Of a stretch of 64,000 nt of DNA, positions 34,305-44,849 are shown in pieces. Within the stretch, counting starts at the first letter, position 1. Every line of letters begins with the position of its first letter. The DNA lies in NCBI GenBank assembly GCA_963170055.1, contig CAUJGJ010000397.1, positions 10,601,801 to 10,665,800 of the forward strand, in the 5' to 3' direction. Under the pieces are notes generated by a model that worked only from the letters and a program-made list of their open reading frames with translations, had not been told where the DNA came from and searched no databases. A program made the position numbers and the translations under genes. The stretch comes from Halisarca cf. caerulea. Lineage: Eukaryota; Porifera; Demospongiae; Chondrillida; Halisarcidae.

Positions 34305-34790
34305 TTTGTAAGTGTTGGGTCACTTTGTAAGCGTACCCCCTTGGCAGGTTTGCCCTGTTTTGGCAAGCCATGCACTTTGTAAGCGTTGGGTCACTTTGTA
34401 AGCACACCCCCTTGGCAGGTTTGCCCTGTTCAGTAAGGCAGTGCACTTTGTAAGCGTTGGATCACTTTGTAAGCGTACCCCCTTGGCAGATCTACCCTGT
34501 TTTGGCAGGCAATGCACTTTGTAAGCATTGGGTCACTTTGTAAGCGTACCCCCTGGGCAGGTCTACCTGGTTTTGGCAGGCAATGTACTTTGTAAGCGTT
34601 GGGTCACTTTGTAAGCATACCCCCTTGGCAGGTTTGCCCTGTTTTGCAAGGCAATGCACTTTGTAAGTGTTGGGTCACTTTGTAAGCGTACCCCCTTGGC
34701 AAATCTGCCCTGTTTTGTAAGCCAATACACTTAGTAAGCATTGGGTCACTTTCTATGTGTGAACTCCCTTAGGTCTCCCATTGTCGAATG
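34305..34790 (+). repeat. 71-bp tandem array, left block 2
   Basis: About seven more 71-bp units in the same orientation as 30693-31437, more diverged toward the centre of the inverted duplication (GTAAGCATTGGG, TTAGTAAGC). Confidence 0.9.
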
Positions 34791-35059
34791 TGCATTTGCT
34801 ACATGTAATGTTGTAATGATTAGTATAATATTATTATGATTGACAACATACATATTACATTATTAGAATTGTACTGTTATTATTATAAAAGAAATATATC
34901 CACTTTACAAGTTCTGCCTGTAAAATTTCCCAATAGAATTGAACTAGATGTCTTCTCCACTCCTTGGGCCTATATGGGACAAGAGATACTTTATGTGTTT
35001 GGCACAAGTAAGCCTTGTAACCATACATAGGAGTAGTGCATAGTAAAAAGGGAGGTCCA
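34791..35059. other. Centre of the inverted duplication
   Basis: About 270 bp of AT-rich single-copy sequence between the two oppositely oriented 71-bp arrays. No gene, no hairpin of note. Confidence 0.6.
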
Positions 35060-35786
35060 AAGATGTTGCATTGCTGAGCAGGACAAACCTGCCAAGGGGG
35101 TGCGCTTACAAAGTGACCCAATGCTTACATAGTGCATTGCCTACCACAACAATGTAGATCTGTCAAGGGGGGGGGGGTATGCTTACAAAGTGCATTGCCT
35201 GCCAAAACAGGGTAGACCAGCCAAGGGGGTAGGCTTACAAAATAACCCAACACTTACAAAGTGCATTGCCTGACAAAACTAGGTAGACCTGCCAAGGGGG
35301 TAGGCTTACAAAGTGCATTGCCTGCCAAAACAGGGTGGACCTGCCAAGGGGGTACACTTACAAAGTAACCCAACACTTACAAAGTGCATTGCCTGCCAAA
35401 ACAGGGTAGACCAGCCAAGGGGTTACGCTTACATAGTAACCCAACACTTACAAAGTGCATTGCCTGCCAAAACCAGGTAGACATGCCAAGGGGGTACGCT
35501 TACAAAGTGACCCAACACTTACAAAGTGCATTGCCTGTCAAAACAGGGTAAACCTGCCAGGGGGGTACGCATACAAAGTGACCCAACGCTTACAAAGTGC
35601 ATTGCCTGCCAAATTAGGGTGGACCAGCCCAGGGGGTACGCTTACAAAGTGACCCAAGGCTTACAAAGTGTACTGCCTTACTGAACAGGGCATACCTGCC
35701 AACGGAGTGCACTTACAAAGTGACCCAACGCTTACAAGTGCATTGCCTGCCAAATTAGGGTGGACCAGCCCAGGGGGTACGCTTAC
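35060..35786 (-). repeat. 71-bp tandem array, right block 1 (inverted orientation)
   Basis: Same 71-bp unit as the left arrays but in reverse complement (GGGGGTACGCTTACAAAGTG). Interrupted by Harbinger 2 at CTTAC-AAA-GTGACCC. A poly-G run occurs at about 35168-35177. Confidence 0.92.
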
Positions 35787-35911
35787 AAAAAACCCTTTCA
35801 CATGGATGTGATTTGATCCGGGCCAAATCCCGATCGAATCCGGATTCGAATTGAACGGCCCCCAGATCGTTTTCACGACACCATAGACCACATGTTTAGG
35901 TGATTAGAAAA

Positions 35912-37177
35912 ATGGCTCCCGTAGCAATGAAACTGTTTTTGCTGGTCCTTATTTTGTGGTTGAAAACGAGACGCTGTCGCCTTCGAAGTTTTAGCAGACG
36001 AAGAATAGCGCGTTGGCAAAGATTGATAGGCACGTTTGAGTTGATGAACCAGGAGAGGCTTCTGGCCATGTCCGTTTTGTACTTGAGCCGCATTGTAGAC
36101 GCTGGAACTGTTCAAAGGCACGTTTGGTCAAGGTCAAGGACTACCACTTTTTTCTCAGATATTGTGGGAACATGGGATAACCGCGAATTCAAGCGAAATT
36201 TCAGGGTAAGCAGGGATACATTTACATACATTTGCTCCGAATTACAACCCGTTCTTAAAAAGACATTTGCTGTGAGGAAGCCTATTTCAGTAGAGCAACG
36301 CGTGGCCATGACCCTTTGGAGAATTGGTACCAATGTCGAATTCAGGACAATTAGTCATCTTTTTGGAGTTGGAGTCTCTACTGTGTGTGTAATTACGCAT
36401 GAAGTGTGTGAGGCAATTGTTACTGTGCTTGGAGGAACGTATATTCGAGTTCCGCAGGGCAATGACATTGAAAAGGTTGTTGATGGTTTTATAAGTAGAT
36501 GGCAATTCCCACAATGTGCAGGAGCTGTTGATGGCACTCACATACCTATTCTTGCTCCAGCAGAAAACCACACTGACTACTTCAATAGAAAGGGGTTTCA
36601 CTCCATTGTCATGCAAGCTCTCGTGGATCACCAGTATCAATTTATGGACATTTACATCGGATGGCCAGGAAGCGTACATGATGCACGTATTCTTAGCAAT
36701 TCAAGTTTGTTTGCAAAAGGAGAAGCTGGTACCCTCCTGCCAGACTCAAAGAGGTTATTGAATGGCTGCAATGTACCTCTTTTTGTGCTAGGTGACCCAG
36801 CCTATCCTTTGCTCCCTTGGCTAATGAAAGGATATGCAAATAGTGGAACTTTGACAGTGAAACAGCGATCATTCAACTATAGACTTAGTCGGGCCCGATT
36901 TGTTGTCGAGAATGCTTTTGGGCGTTTGAAGGGTAGGTGGAGGTGCCTGCTGAAATGCAACGACACTGACATTTCCTTATTGTCTAACGTCATTGCTGCC
37001 TGTTGTACACTACACAATCTGTGTGAGGTGCATGGCGATGCGTTTGACGATGATTGGGCAGTGGACATATCAAGTCACAGTAATGTTAACCCTTCTAGTA
37101 CCACACCGCTTGCTTCGCCAGGAAGTGATGCTCATCGCATACGCAATGCCCTAACAGAGTATTTATTTCAACATTAA
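35912..37177 (+). CDS. Harbinger 2 DDE transposase (HARBI1-like)
   Basis: 421 residues from the ATG at 35912 (an in-frame alternative start at 35900 is less likely). Same layout as the Harbinger 1 enzyme: basic N-terminus, EFRTISHLFGVGVSTVC, then GAVDGTHIP (Asp near 205), LGDPAYPL (Asp near 294), VENAFGRLKGRW (Glu near 331) and CCTLHNLCE. Clearly homologous to the 32895-34157 product, but diverged enough to be another subfamily. No lesions. Confidence 0.95.
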   Translation: MAPVAMKLFLLVLILWLKTRRCRLRSFSRRRIARWQRLIGTFELMNQERLLAMSVLYLSRIVDAGTVQRHVWSRSRTTTFFSDIVGTWDNREFKRNFRVSRDTFTYICSELQPVLKKTFAVRKPISVEQRVAMTLWRIGTNVEFRTISHLFGVGVSTVCVITHEVCEAIVTVLGGTYIRVPQGNDIEKVVDGFISRWQFPQCAGAVDGTHIPILAPAENHTDYFNRKGFHSIVMQALVDHQYQFMDIYIGWPGSVHDARILSNSSLFAKGEAGTLLPDSKRLLNGCNVPLFVLGDPAYPLLPWLMKGYANSGTLTVKQRSFNYRLSRARFVVENAFGRLKGRWRCLLKCNDTDISLLSNVIAACCTLHNLCEVHGDAFDDDWAVDISSHSNVNPSSTTPLASPGSDAHRIRNALTEYLFQH

Positions 37178-37275
37178 CATGATTTATATGTATTAAACAT
37201 TATTATTAATTCATTCTAAACTATGACAATCACATGGTCTATATCACGTATATGATCAAGTAATTATACTGTGCA

Positions 37276-38469
37276 TCAAACGTCGTCATCATCAGACATC
37301 TGCTGTGGTACCGGTGTGTACAGTACTGAGGGAGCAAAATTTAAAGCTGGGGGACACAATGGACCATGTATGGTGGTGGGTGGTGGATGTGGATATGGCG
37401 TTGGTTGTAGCCAGTGAGATGGTCCTGGTCCTGTAGCAGGTGGCATCAAAATTTTCAGCATGTTGGACATCAAATCCATAAATTTCCCATCCCTCTCCCT
37501 GTCCTCTTTCCTTGCTTCCTCATCAGCTTTCATCCTCCTTTCTTCAATATCCAGAAGCATTTTTTTGGACTCTTCCTGCTGCTGCAATAATTTGTCAAAT
37601 GCATCATGCACATCCCGTTGAGCCCTTTCCATCTTGGTAGCTTTCCTTCTCCGCTTTGGTGCTGGCATGTTCCCTGTTCCCTGTGTGGTACCTGTTCCTT
37701 GTGTGTTGCCTGTTCCCTGTGTGCTACCTGTTCCTTGTGTGTTGCCTGTTCCCTGTGTGCTACCTGTTCCTTGTGTGTTGCCTGTTCCCTGTGTGCTACC
37801 TGTTCCCGGTGTGTTATCTGTTCCCTGCGTGCTACCTGTTCCTGGTGTGTTATCTGTTCCAGATGTGCTGTCTGTTCCTTGTGTGCTATCTGTATTCTGC
37901 ATGTTATCCTCTATGCCTTGGGTACTCTCCTGTGGCACTAGCGCATCATTTTCTGTTACTGGATCCGGATTTCCACTGATGATGGATGCAGGTGTCTCCG
38001 GTCGGGATCTGTTGGATGAAGGTATCTCCGGTCGGGATCTGTTGGATGAAGGCGTCTCCGGTCGGGACCTGATGGATGAAGGTGTCTCCGGTCGGGATCT
38101 TTGACCCACAGAAATGTCAAGCAATCCCACAGGGTTTATCGACGGCCGACTCCTCAATGTACGATGAAGAGGGTGAAACCACTTCCAGTCGCCCCATACA
38201 TCGAATTCTTCATCACTATCCACACCGACTCCACTCTTCCTCAACTTATCCATGATCTCCTTATATTTTCTTTTCAGGGATTTGATCTTATCTCGGCACT
38301 GCTTGTGAGTTCGGTGGATTCCTCGCTGTTCAAGTTCTTCAGAAATAAGTTTAAAAACCGTTTCGTTACGGTAAGAGTCCAAAAGCTGTGCTTGAATCAG
38401 TTCGTCGGCCCAAACGTCCAACAAAGCATCTATTTCGGAATTGCGCCAAGTTGCTCCTCTGTCCGCCAT
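37276..38469 (-). CDS. SANT/Myb-like accessory protein of Harbinger 2
   Basis: 397 residues from the ATG at 38469 (start chosen because the domain begins MADRGATWRNSEIDALL and upstream sequence is terminal repeat). Trihelix-like domain with THKQCRDKIKSLKRKYKEI. Two low-complexity blocks follow: about four RSRPETPSSN-type repeats, then about a dozen TQGTGSTQGTGN-type hexapeptides encoded by an imperfect 36-bp DNA repeat (37680-37890). Then a basic PKRRRKATK patch, a coiled coil, and a Pro-rich tail. Same architecture as the Harbinger 1 partner, with a different repeat, so the linker evolves fast. Confidence 0.87.
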   Translation of the reverse strand: MADRGATWRNSEIDALLDVWADELIQAQLLDSYRNETVFKLISEELEQRGIHRTHKQCRDKIKSLKRKYKEIMDKLRKSGVGVDSDEEFDVWGDWKWFHPLHRTLRSRPSINPVGLLDISVGQRSRPETPSSIRSRPETPSSNRSRPEIPSSNRSRPETPASIISGNPDPVTENDALVPQESTQGIEDNMQNTDSTQGTDSTSGTDNTPGTGSTQGTDNTPGTGSTQGTGNTQGTGSTQGTGNTQGTGSTQGTGNTQGTGTTQGTGNMPAPKRRRKATKMERAQRDVHDAFDKLLQQQEESKKMLLDIEERRMKADEEARKEDRERDGKFMDLMSNMLKILMPPATGPGPSHWLQPTPYPHPPPTTIHGPLCPPALNFAPSVLYTPVPQQMSDDDDV

Positions 38470-38628
38470 CTTTAATTCAGATCGAATGCGCATTCGAACC
38501 ATGTCTAGGAGGTGGATTCGACCCGGATTCAACGGCAATTATATTCGCGCTTGTGAAACGTGTGATCCGGATTCAATCCAGATCGAATCCGAGTTCAACA
38601 CGCATATTTGGTTCATGTGAAAAGGGTT

Positions 38629-39297
38629 AAAGTGACCCAAGGCTTACAAAGTGTACTGCCTTACTGAACAGGGCATACCTGCCAACAGAGTGCACTTACA
38701 AAGTGACCCAACGCTTACAAGTGCATTGCCTGCCAAAACCAGATAGACATGCCAAGGGGGTACGCTTACAAAGTGCATTGCCTAACTGAGCAGGGCAAAC
38801 CTGCCAAGGGGGTGCGCTTACAAAGTGACCCAATGCTTACAAAGTGACCCAATGCTTACAAAGTGCATTGCCTACCACAACAGTGTAGATCTGTCGGGGG
38901 GGGGGGGGGGGGGTATGCTTACAAAGTGCATTGCCTGCCAAAACCGGGTAGACCTGCCAAGGGGGTACACTTACAAAGTGAGCCAACGCTTACAAAGTAC
39001 ATTGCCTAACTGAGCAGGGCAAACCTGCCAAGGGTTTGCACTTACAAAGTGACCCAACGCTTACAAAGTGACCCAATGCTTACAAAGTGCATTGCCTAAC
39101 TGAACAGGGCAAACCTGCCAAGGGAGTGCGCTTACAAAGTGACCTAACGCTTACAAAGTGCATTGCCTGCCAAAGTAGGGTAGATCTGCCGAGGGGGTAT
39201 GCTTACAAAGTTACCCAACACTTACAAAGTGCATTGCCTGCCAAAACAGGGTAGACCTGCCAAGGGGGTATGCTTACAAAGTACACTGTCTTAGATA
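38629..39297 (-). repeat. 71-bp tandem array, right block 2 (inverted orientation)
   Basis: Continuation of the right array after Harbinger 2; about nine units with gaps. Contains a poly-G tract at about 38895-38912. Its outer edge, GTACACTGTCTTAGATA, is the inverse of the left edge after the IS630 element (TATCTAAGGCAGTAC). Confidence 0.9.
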
Positions 39298-42200
39298 TAC
39301 AGTCAAATCTCTTTTACAAAGTCACTGGATATGTACTGCATCACTCTCCTCTTTAGATCCACAACAGCACACGTGTAGAGCCGCTATTGCACTGTTCTCC
39401 ATACAAAATGTGCTGGTCCAATAACTTGGTTATAACAGCACAAAACAACTAGTGGAGCCAATGGTGCATGTTGTTGTAAACAGTTTTGACTGTACTCGTC
39501 TTGAGGAACGCTAACAAACCCGAACTAGGACTATAGATACTCAAACACAAACCGCTGACCATCAAGATAATACGATCGAAGTGGCCTTGTGAGGAAATTG
39601 GCTAGGATAACGATTTAATGCTTGCAAAAATTTTGGCGAAAGTTTCGATAATCAATTTCTTCAAGTGGTATAAGCTCCGAAACTGTATGGAAAATGATCG
39701 TTCTGGTCATAGGTAGATCCATTCTTGCACACGCATGTACAGCCCTAGCCTGTGGTGCCATTTTTTTACTATTCACATGCGCCTGCGGTTCCGTGTGGAT
39801 CCGGATGTAATATTGGTTATTACATAATATGTTTGTAAGATGATATATAAAAAAATTATCTGCATTCACTACAAGGAAAGCCTTGAAATGGAATCTGAGT
39901 CCAGTACTAGTGTGCCATTGAAGAAAAAGCCAAGTATAGTGCAAGAGCGTCCAGTTAAGATGGATCCTGTGGAGATGATCCGTATGGAATCTGAAGTATG
40001 CAAGAAACTTGCTAACATCCTTAGGGCTTTACAGGATATAGATGTTTCCATTCTGCGGGATAATAAAATAGCTACATTAAGCAGTAAGTGTAGCTTACTT
40101 ACAATAAACTTTAGAAAATTATTACCATTTCTGTAATGACATAATAATAGTTACTTAATATGTGAGTGCATGTTATACAAGACCTATGTATATGTAGAAG
40201 AGGAGCTGTCTATCTGGCTGATTGCTACGCGGGGTATCGAGCACACAATAAAAGTGGCCAATGTGGCTCATGGAATCCCAGACTCCTTGACCAGGGAACA
40301 GAAGATTACCACACTGTCCACAAGACTGGAGAGGGTAAAGAAGATTCACTGGTGAAAGTAATCCTATTAAGGACTGATGTAGTTGCCGCTATTGCAAACT
40401 TTAGTAATGCTTCCCCTATTCTCGGACCACCCATGGGTCAATACATAAGGTGAAAAAAATGCCTAACATCAAGCCACAGTACCAACATCCGTATCTACAG
40501 CATGCAGGGTTTATCAGAGGGTATTAAACACACACTAAGATGTAAATCTTGCAGCCTTCAATACCGCTATTCCCAATTTGGGAGTAGTAAAGAGAGGTTT
40601 ATGTACTATAAGAGCCAAGAAGCCTGGTGGAGGTGTCTGACACTGTCTATTTAGTCGCAGACTATTGGAATTGCAATGCAGTTTTGCGTGAGTTGCTACA
40701 GTAACTGTAAATATCCATGATGCTGTATGGTTTGAATCAATAACCACTTCCTGTTCTAGAAACCATTCTTGGGTGTTGTTTCAGGGCTCTGACGAAGCCT
40801 ACAATGATGCATTTCAGCTGCCACACAGTGGGAGTAAGTGCCAAGGGTGTATTCATGCTTGCATGTGCTAATGTACACGAAAACTTTCCATCATGTGCAT
40901 ATTGCCAGAACTTCATGAGAAAGAGGCAGCTAGTGCTCTGTATAATGGGGAGATTGAAGATGACATCTGAAAACAGGCTTTGATAAATGAATGTGTCTAC
41001 TTCCAGGACAGTGATCGAGAAAAACACATGCAAAGAGTGTTGGATATTTACATGCTTTATCCACACATATTTGCAGTGATACATGCCAACAAAGGGGTTA
41101 GTTTCTTCACTACTATAATTATATTGAAGTCTTTAATACATGAATATTGGCAGTCCCCCCTCCCATTAGGCTGTGGAAGACTGAGGGTCACAGATGGTAT
41201 CTGGTCCTTGACATTCCCTCATTGCATGTATAAATGCAAGGTAACATGCTGTGCATGATCATAATTTAATATGCTCAGACAATATACACATAGATTACAC
41301 ATTATATGCATATCAGTACATGATACATCATATGTATGCACAATTACACAGAATGCTGTTGAAGGGATTCCCAACTTGTCATTACCTGATGTTTGCACTA
41401 ATGCTGCTGTTCATAGGATGGCCTTCTGTCAACAGCATTGTGATTTACTGACATCAACTAACCCAAACATTCCAACAGATCTTCGAGGATTTCTGCGCTA
41501 CTGCACTAAGGGTGAGGTATTATACTCCATAATACGTGCAGCCTAGTTAAATAGTACATGAATGTTGTGCAGAATCCGGAATGGACCTAATTCCGAGCTT
41601 TGACAGTGGGGATTACAGTGCACATGAACTTAGATGCGTGGAGAAGGTCCTGGATTCACTACCAGCTACCAGCTAGGGCAATCAGCTGCTAAAAACCAAG
41701 GTATATGCATACTAGACAAGAGTACATTCAGCAGTTGCCTAATATAAGTTATACCACCAGTGATTTTGAACTTTTACATCCTTCCTACAGGAACAGATAA
41801 ACTAATATTGCTTTGCCCTGCAATGCTACAAGATAGTGAGCTGGTGGAAGCTCCATGCAGCAAGAACACAGGCCAGACCAAAAAGCTTAGAAAGTGGTCT
41901 AGAGGACATCAATTCGTTGTAAGAGCTGGGGGACACATAGATATGTGGCAGCCATTATACAGGTAGGATACAGCACTCTCAGTGTAATCACTAAGAGTAC
42001 TGTATTCACACATAATGTACCTGCTGTACATATTTTAGCAAGATACACTACAATGTCATACAGCTACTTGTAATCCTACATGTAGGTCTGAATCGCCACG
42101 CCTGGTGTTTTTTATACTTCTACATTGGCTATCTTGTTTGGACGCCCCTCCTGATCAGCCTGTAACACCAGCATATGACAACATGTGCAATCTTGATCAT

Positions 42201-42503
42201 CTGCGGGTCGCCTGAAAGCCCCTCCCACTACTGCCACCACTAGACATGGCATGGATGCATGTGGAAAAGATAATAGACAAATTTCATTTTCCAAATCACT
42301 CTGGGGTTGAATGCAGGGACAAATACAGTCCTGAATCATTCAAATCCCAGTTTCCGAACTGCAATACCCAAGTAGGAGAGCAAACATTTGCTTGGGCAGG
42401 GCAATTCAGCACATTTTGTGCTCTATGTCAAAACTCCACCATCTATATTACTTACATCGCATGATAATACGTAGGAATACATTCACTGAGAAATGCTACC
42501 AGG
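39298..42503. repeat. Right arm of the giant inverted duplication
   Basis: Reverse-complement partner of 20129-22994. It keeps about 340 bp (41972-42315) that the left arm has lost, including an exon of the cysteine-cluster gene. Similarity stops at ACCAGGCA (42503), beyond which a 47-bp piece of the arm (42401-42447) is repeated in tandem. Confidence 0.9.
39888..42470 (+). pseudogene. Cysteine-cluster (CxC5/CxC6-like, KDZ-associated) gene, right copy, decayed
   Basis: Same gene as 20138-22405. First exon 39888-40083; further coding pieces around 40166-40650, 40777-40835, 40905-41093, 41170-41240, 41345-41512, 41572-41690, 41745-41966 and 42170-42470. The right copy still has PVTPAYDNMCNLDHLRVA and MAWMHVEKIIDKFHFPNH, which join the C-terminal NTQVGEQTFAWAG block. 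Lesions differ from the left copy: the CIRC pair is now Tyr plus a TGA stop (about 40440-40454), and another in-frame TGA interrupts LRVA-KPLPL near 42213. CKSC is intact here. The two copies therefore decayed independently after duplication. Confidence 0.65.
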
Positions 42504-42550
42504 CAATTCAGCACATTTTGTGCTCTATGTCAAAACTCCACCATCTATTA
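42401..42550 (+). repeat. Local tandem duplication at the arm's outer edge
   Basis: CAATTCAGCACATTTTGTGC and the following bases to CCACCATCTAT occur at 42401-42447 and again at about 42504-42550. Confidence 0.85.
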
Positions 42551-42571
42551 TGGAGTACGGTAGTACTCCAT

Positions 42572-43443
42572 ATGTAGGATTGACACGGAAAAAACATGGC
42601 CGCCATACATTAGCGCAAATTTTGTTTTCGTCTGAAAACTAACGATGCAGTACAGTTAGTAACATTTAAAAGTGATATTGGTACCTTTTGACACACTAGC
42701 TATAAGATGAAGTAGTTAAAACCCTTCGTAGGCCAATTTCTTTAAAGAACTTTGCAATTTTAGACGAAAATGTATGGCTACGCAACACCAGTACCATTTT
42801 AAGATTATTCTTATTCTTATTCTTCTTCTTCTTATTCTTCTCGTCGTTTTTTTCGAACTGGGCTACAGGTCACCACGAAGGGTCCAGAGGTCTCATCTTT
42901 CGCCAGTGAGCTCCGATTGTTAGCGCGAAGTGCCTTTTGTAGGTTTTGAAGCAATACCTACACTTCTAAAGCGAGAAAAAAATTAATAGGCAAAATCCCA
43001 TACATTCGCCGGATCAGCCATTTTCGGATCGGCGAAATGACTACGCGAGACTAGACATACGCGTACATGCACAAGGTCTGCACTTCAATGATCGTCGACT
43101 TCAGCGCTCTTTTCGTTCGATCATTTGTTTCTAGATGGGTACATTGATATTGTACCCATGTGCAAATTCCTACATCCCGCAGCACATATGTACTGTATAA
43201 TGTGCTGCACATGCGGGATGTAGGAATTTGCACAGTGTACATTCAGTCCAATTAAACTCTGTCTAGCCCTATGCCCATCTAGCCTCATGCATGTGTAGCC
43301 CTATGCTCGTCAAGCCCTATGCCTGTCTTGCCCTTTGCCCACCTAGCCCTGTACCGGTTTTGCAACTTAACCTTGTTCCAAGTGTTTTTGGAGAATCCTT
43401 TTTTGATAATGGCTTTTTGCACGATCCTGTGTCAATCCTACAT
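42572..43443. mobile_element. Possible non-autonomous element with ATGTAGGATTGACAC termini
   Basis: 15-bp inverted pair ATGTAGGATTGACAC (42572-42586) / GTGTCAATCCTACAT (43429-43443), about 870 bp apart. The interior is non-coding: a CTTATTCTTCTTCTT run, a strong palindrome (43160-43233) and a degenerate TAGCCCTATGC repeat (43262-43355). No target duplication found, so the boundaries are tentative. Confidence 0.45.
43160..43233. repeat. Near-perfect 74-bp palindrome
   Basis: 21-bp perfect arms GTGCAAATTCCTACATCCCGC and complement, with an inner AGCACAT/ATGTGCT stem. Transcription would give a long hairpin. Confidence 0.85.
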
Positions 43444-44652
43444 CCTTGTACCATTTTTAAATGGTTTATAAATCACTTATGCATCATAGTGTATCTGTCG
43501 CACATGTAGCCATGCATCAGTGATAATAGAACTGTGAAAGAATTCTCTGAATGCATGTGTTCACATAATTCTACACGGACTGACACTGCTACACGTCTTA
43601 GGGAATGAATACAGTCCTAATAGAGCCCATCAGCATGTAGTGATGATAATTTATATAATTTTGGCAAGATGGCATTGTCGTGTCCATGTAACCCCGTTCG
43701 ATCCTACACAAGCGCTCGGGGCGAAAAACAAAAACCCCGGTGCTTGACCCAGGGCGTCGTACAAACCAAACTCCCAGCCGGTATGGGCACATGGCTAAAG
43801 TTAGCAGACCGCTCAGTATGGTCGTACCGTGGTAAGCGACCATAGTCTATCATCTATGGACGGGGGTGGCTGGACTAGCAACTATTCTGAACAGCTGTTA
43901 CATTTTGCTACGATTTTGTGGGGATTATAGTATTCACATGAAGATGATTCAAGTCGGAGGTTAGTTCTATATGCCATCTGTTAATGTTGCATCCGTCCAA
44001 TGATTGCTAAAGATTATATGGAGACTGGATGTCACCGTGACTCACATGGATTGAATGAAATCGAGCACGGGTTAGACAATGATAATGATTATCTTAAGCT
44101 TGTAGAGGTTATAAACCTGGAATTCATTACTGAAACAGTTACTTCTAGTGTGGGTTGCCGGTTCTTTAGATAGAAAGGATCGGGGACTTTGTGCAACCTG
44201 GGGCCCAATAATTCGGAACGATGGGCAATTGCTTATACTTATTTCTCATCATATTGCTATCTCCATGGGGGGTGGGGGGAGAGAATTTAGAGCTCAGCAT
44301 TATCAATCATGGGTAGACACATGGCAAACATTAAGGTAAATTGGGGTAATATGGGATAGTAGACAATTTAGAACAGTCAAGCATGCAGTGTCAACCACAA
44401 GCTACGTACATCCATCATTTCTTATTATCTCCATGAAGGAGGAGCTTGGCAGTAGTAAGAATGGATAGTCAATGTCACCACAACAATAGTTACAGGCCCT
44501 GTTCCAAGTTAAATACCATTGTGTTTCAAATCCCCCCCCCCCCCCCCCCCCCAGCGTGCCCCCTACCTTATATTAGAACATGTCCCTTTATTACCGAAGG
44601 GTGCCAAATTACTCCACTTAAAATTTGCCCTATACGACATGTGTACATGCAC

Positions 44653-44655
<3 letters not shown>
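43444..44655. other. Intergenic stretch, no gene recognised
   Basis: No coding exon supported. A GTTCGATCC string at 43688 resembles a pol III B box but no tRNA fold or A box at the right spacing is visible. A poly-C run is at 44531-44552. Confidence 0.4.
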
Positions 44656-44656
<1 letters not shown>

Positions 44657-44712
<56 letters not shown>

Positions 44713-44722
44713 TTGTGTGCGT

Positions 44723-44754
<32 letters not shown>

Positions 44755-44791
44755 TTGTGTGTGTGTGTGCATGTGTGTGCACACGCGCACA
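44657..44791. repeat. (GT)n microsatellite with interruptions
   Basis: Mostly GT dinucleotides with a few AT/TT/GC interruptions. All reading frames through it are artefacts. Confidence 0.97.
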
Positions 44792-44849
44792 TGCATGTGT
44801 GGATGGGTGGGGGGGGAGGGTATATTATGCATTGATCATACATGCATAC

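Larger units (their letters stand above)
35790..38628. mobile_element. PIF/Harbinger transposon 2, intact genes
   Basis: Ends AACCCTTTCACATGGAT (left) and the complement of AACCCTTTTCACATGAA (right); AAA target duplication (35787-35789, 38629-38631; one A is ambiguous). Removing it restores CTTAC-AAA-GTGACCC of the 71-bp unit. Subterminal palindromes are of the ATCCGGATTCGAAT type, unlike the GAACCCGGGTT type of Harbinger 1. Convergent transposase (+) and SANT-like (-) genes, both open. Confidence 0.94.

Noticed and set aside
37606..38104. Plus-strand frames of VPCVLP/CYLFPV repeats
   Set aside because: Antisense shadow of the TQGTG repeat in the Harbinger 2 SANT gene.
30693..39297. 71-bp arrays as a CRISPR or as protein-coding repeats
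   Set aside because: Whole units repeat with no unique spacers, the setting is eukaryotic, and the repeated open frames simply follow the satellite period.
39615..39944. Minus-strand 109-codon frame shared with 22501-22689 (PQAHVHVNSKK, ARAVRACARMD)
   Set aside because: Present in both arms simply because the arms are duplicates; no domain, and it lies in the upstream region of the cysteine-cluster gene.
43640..43760. tRNA or tRNA-derived SINE around GTTCGATCC
   Set aside because: Only a B-box-like string; no cloverleaf and no A box at a proper distance.
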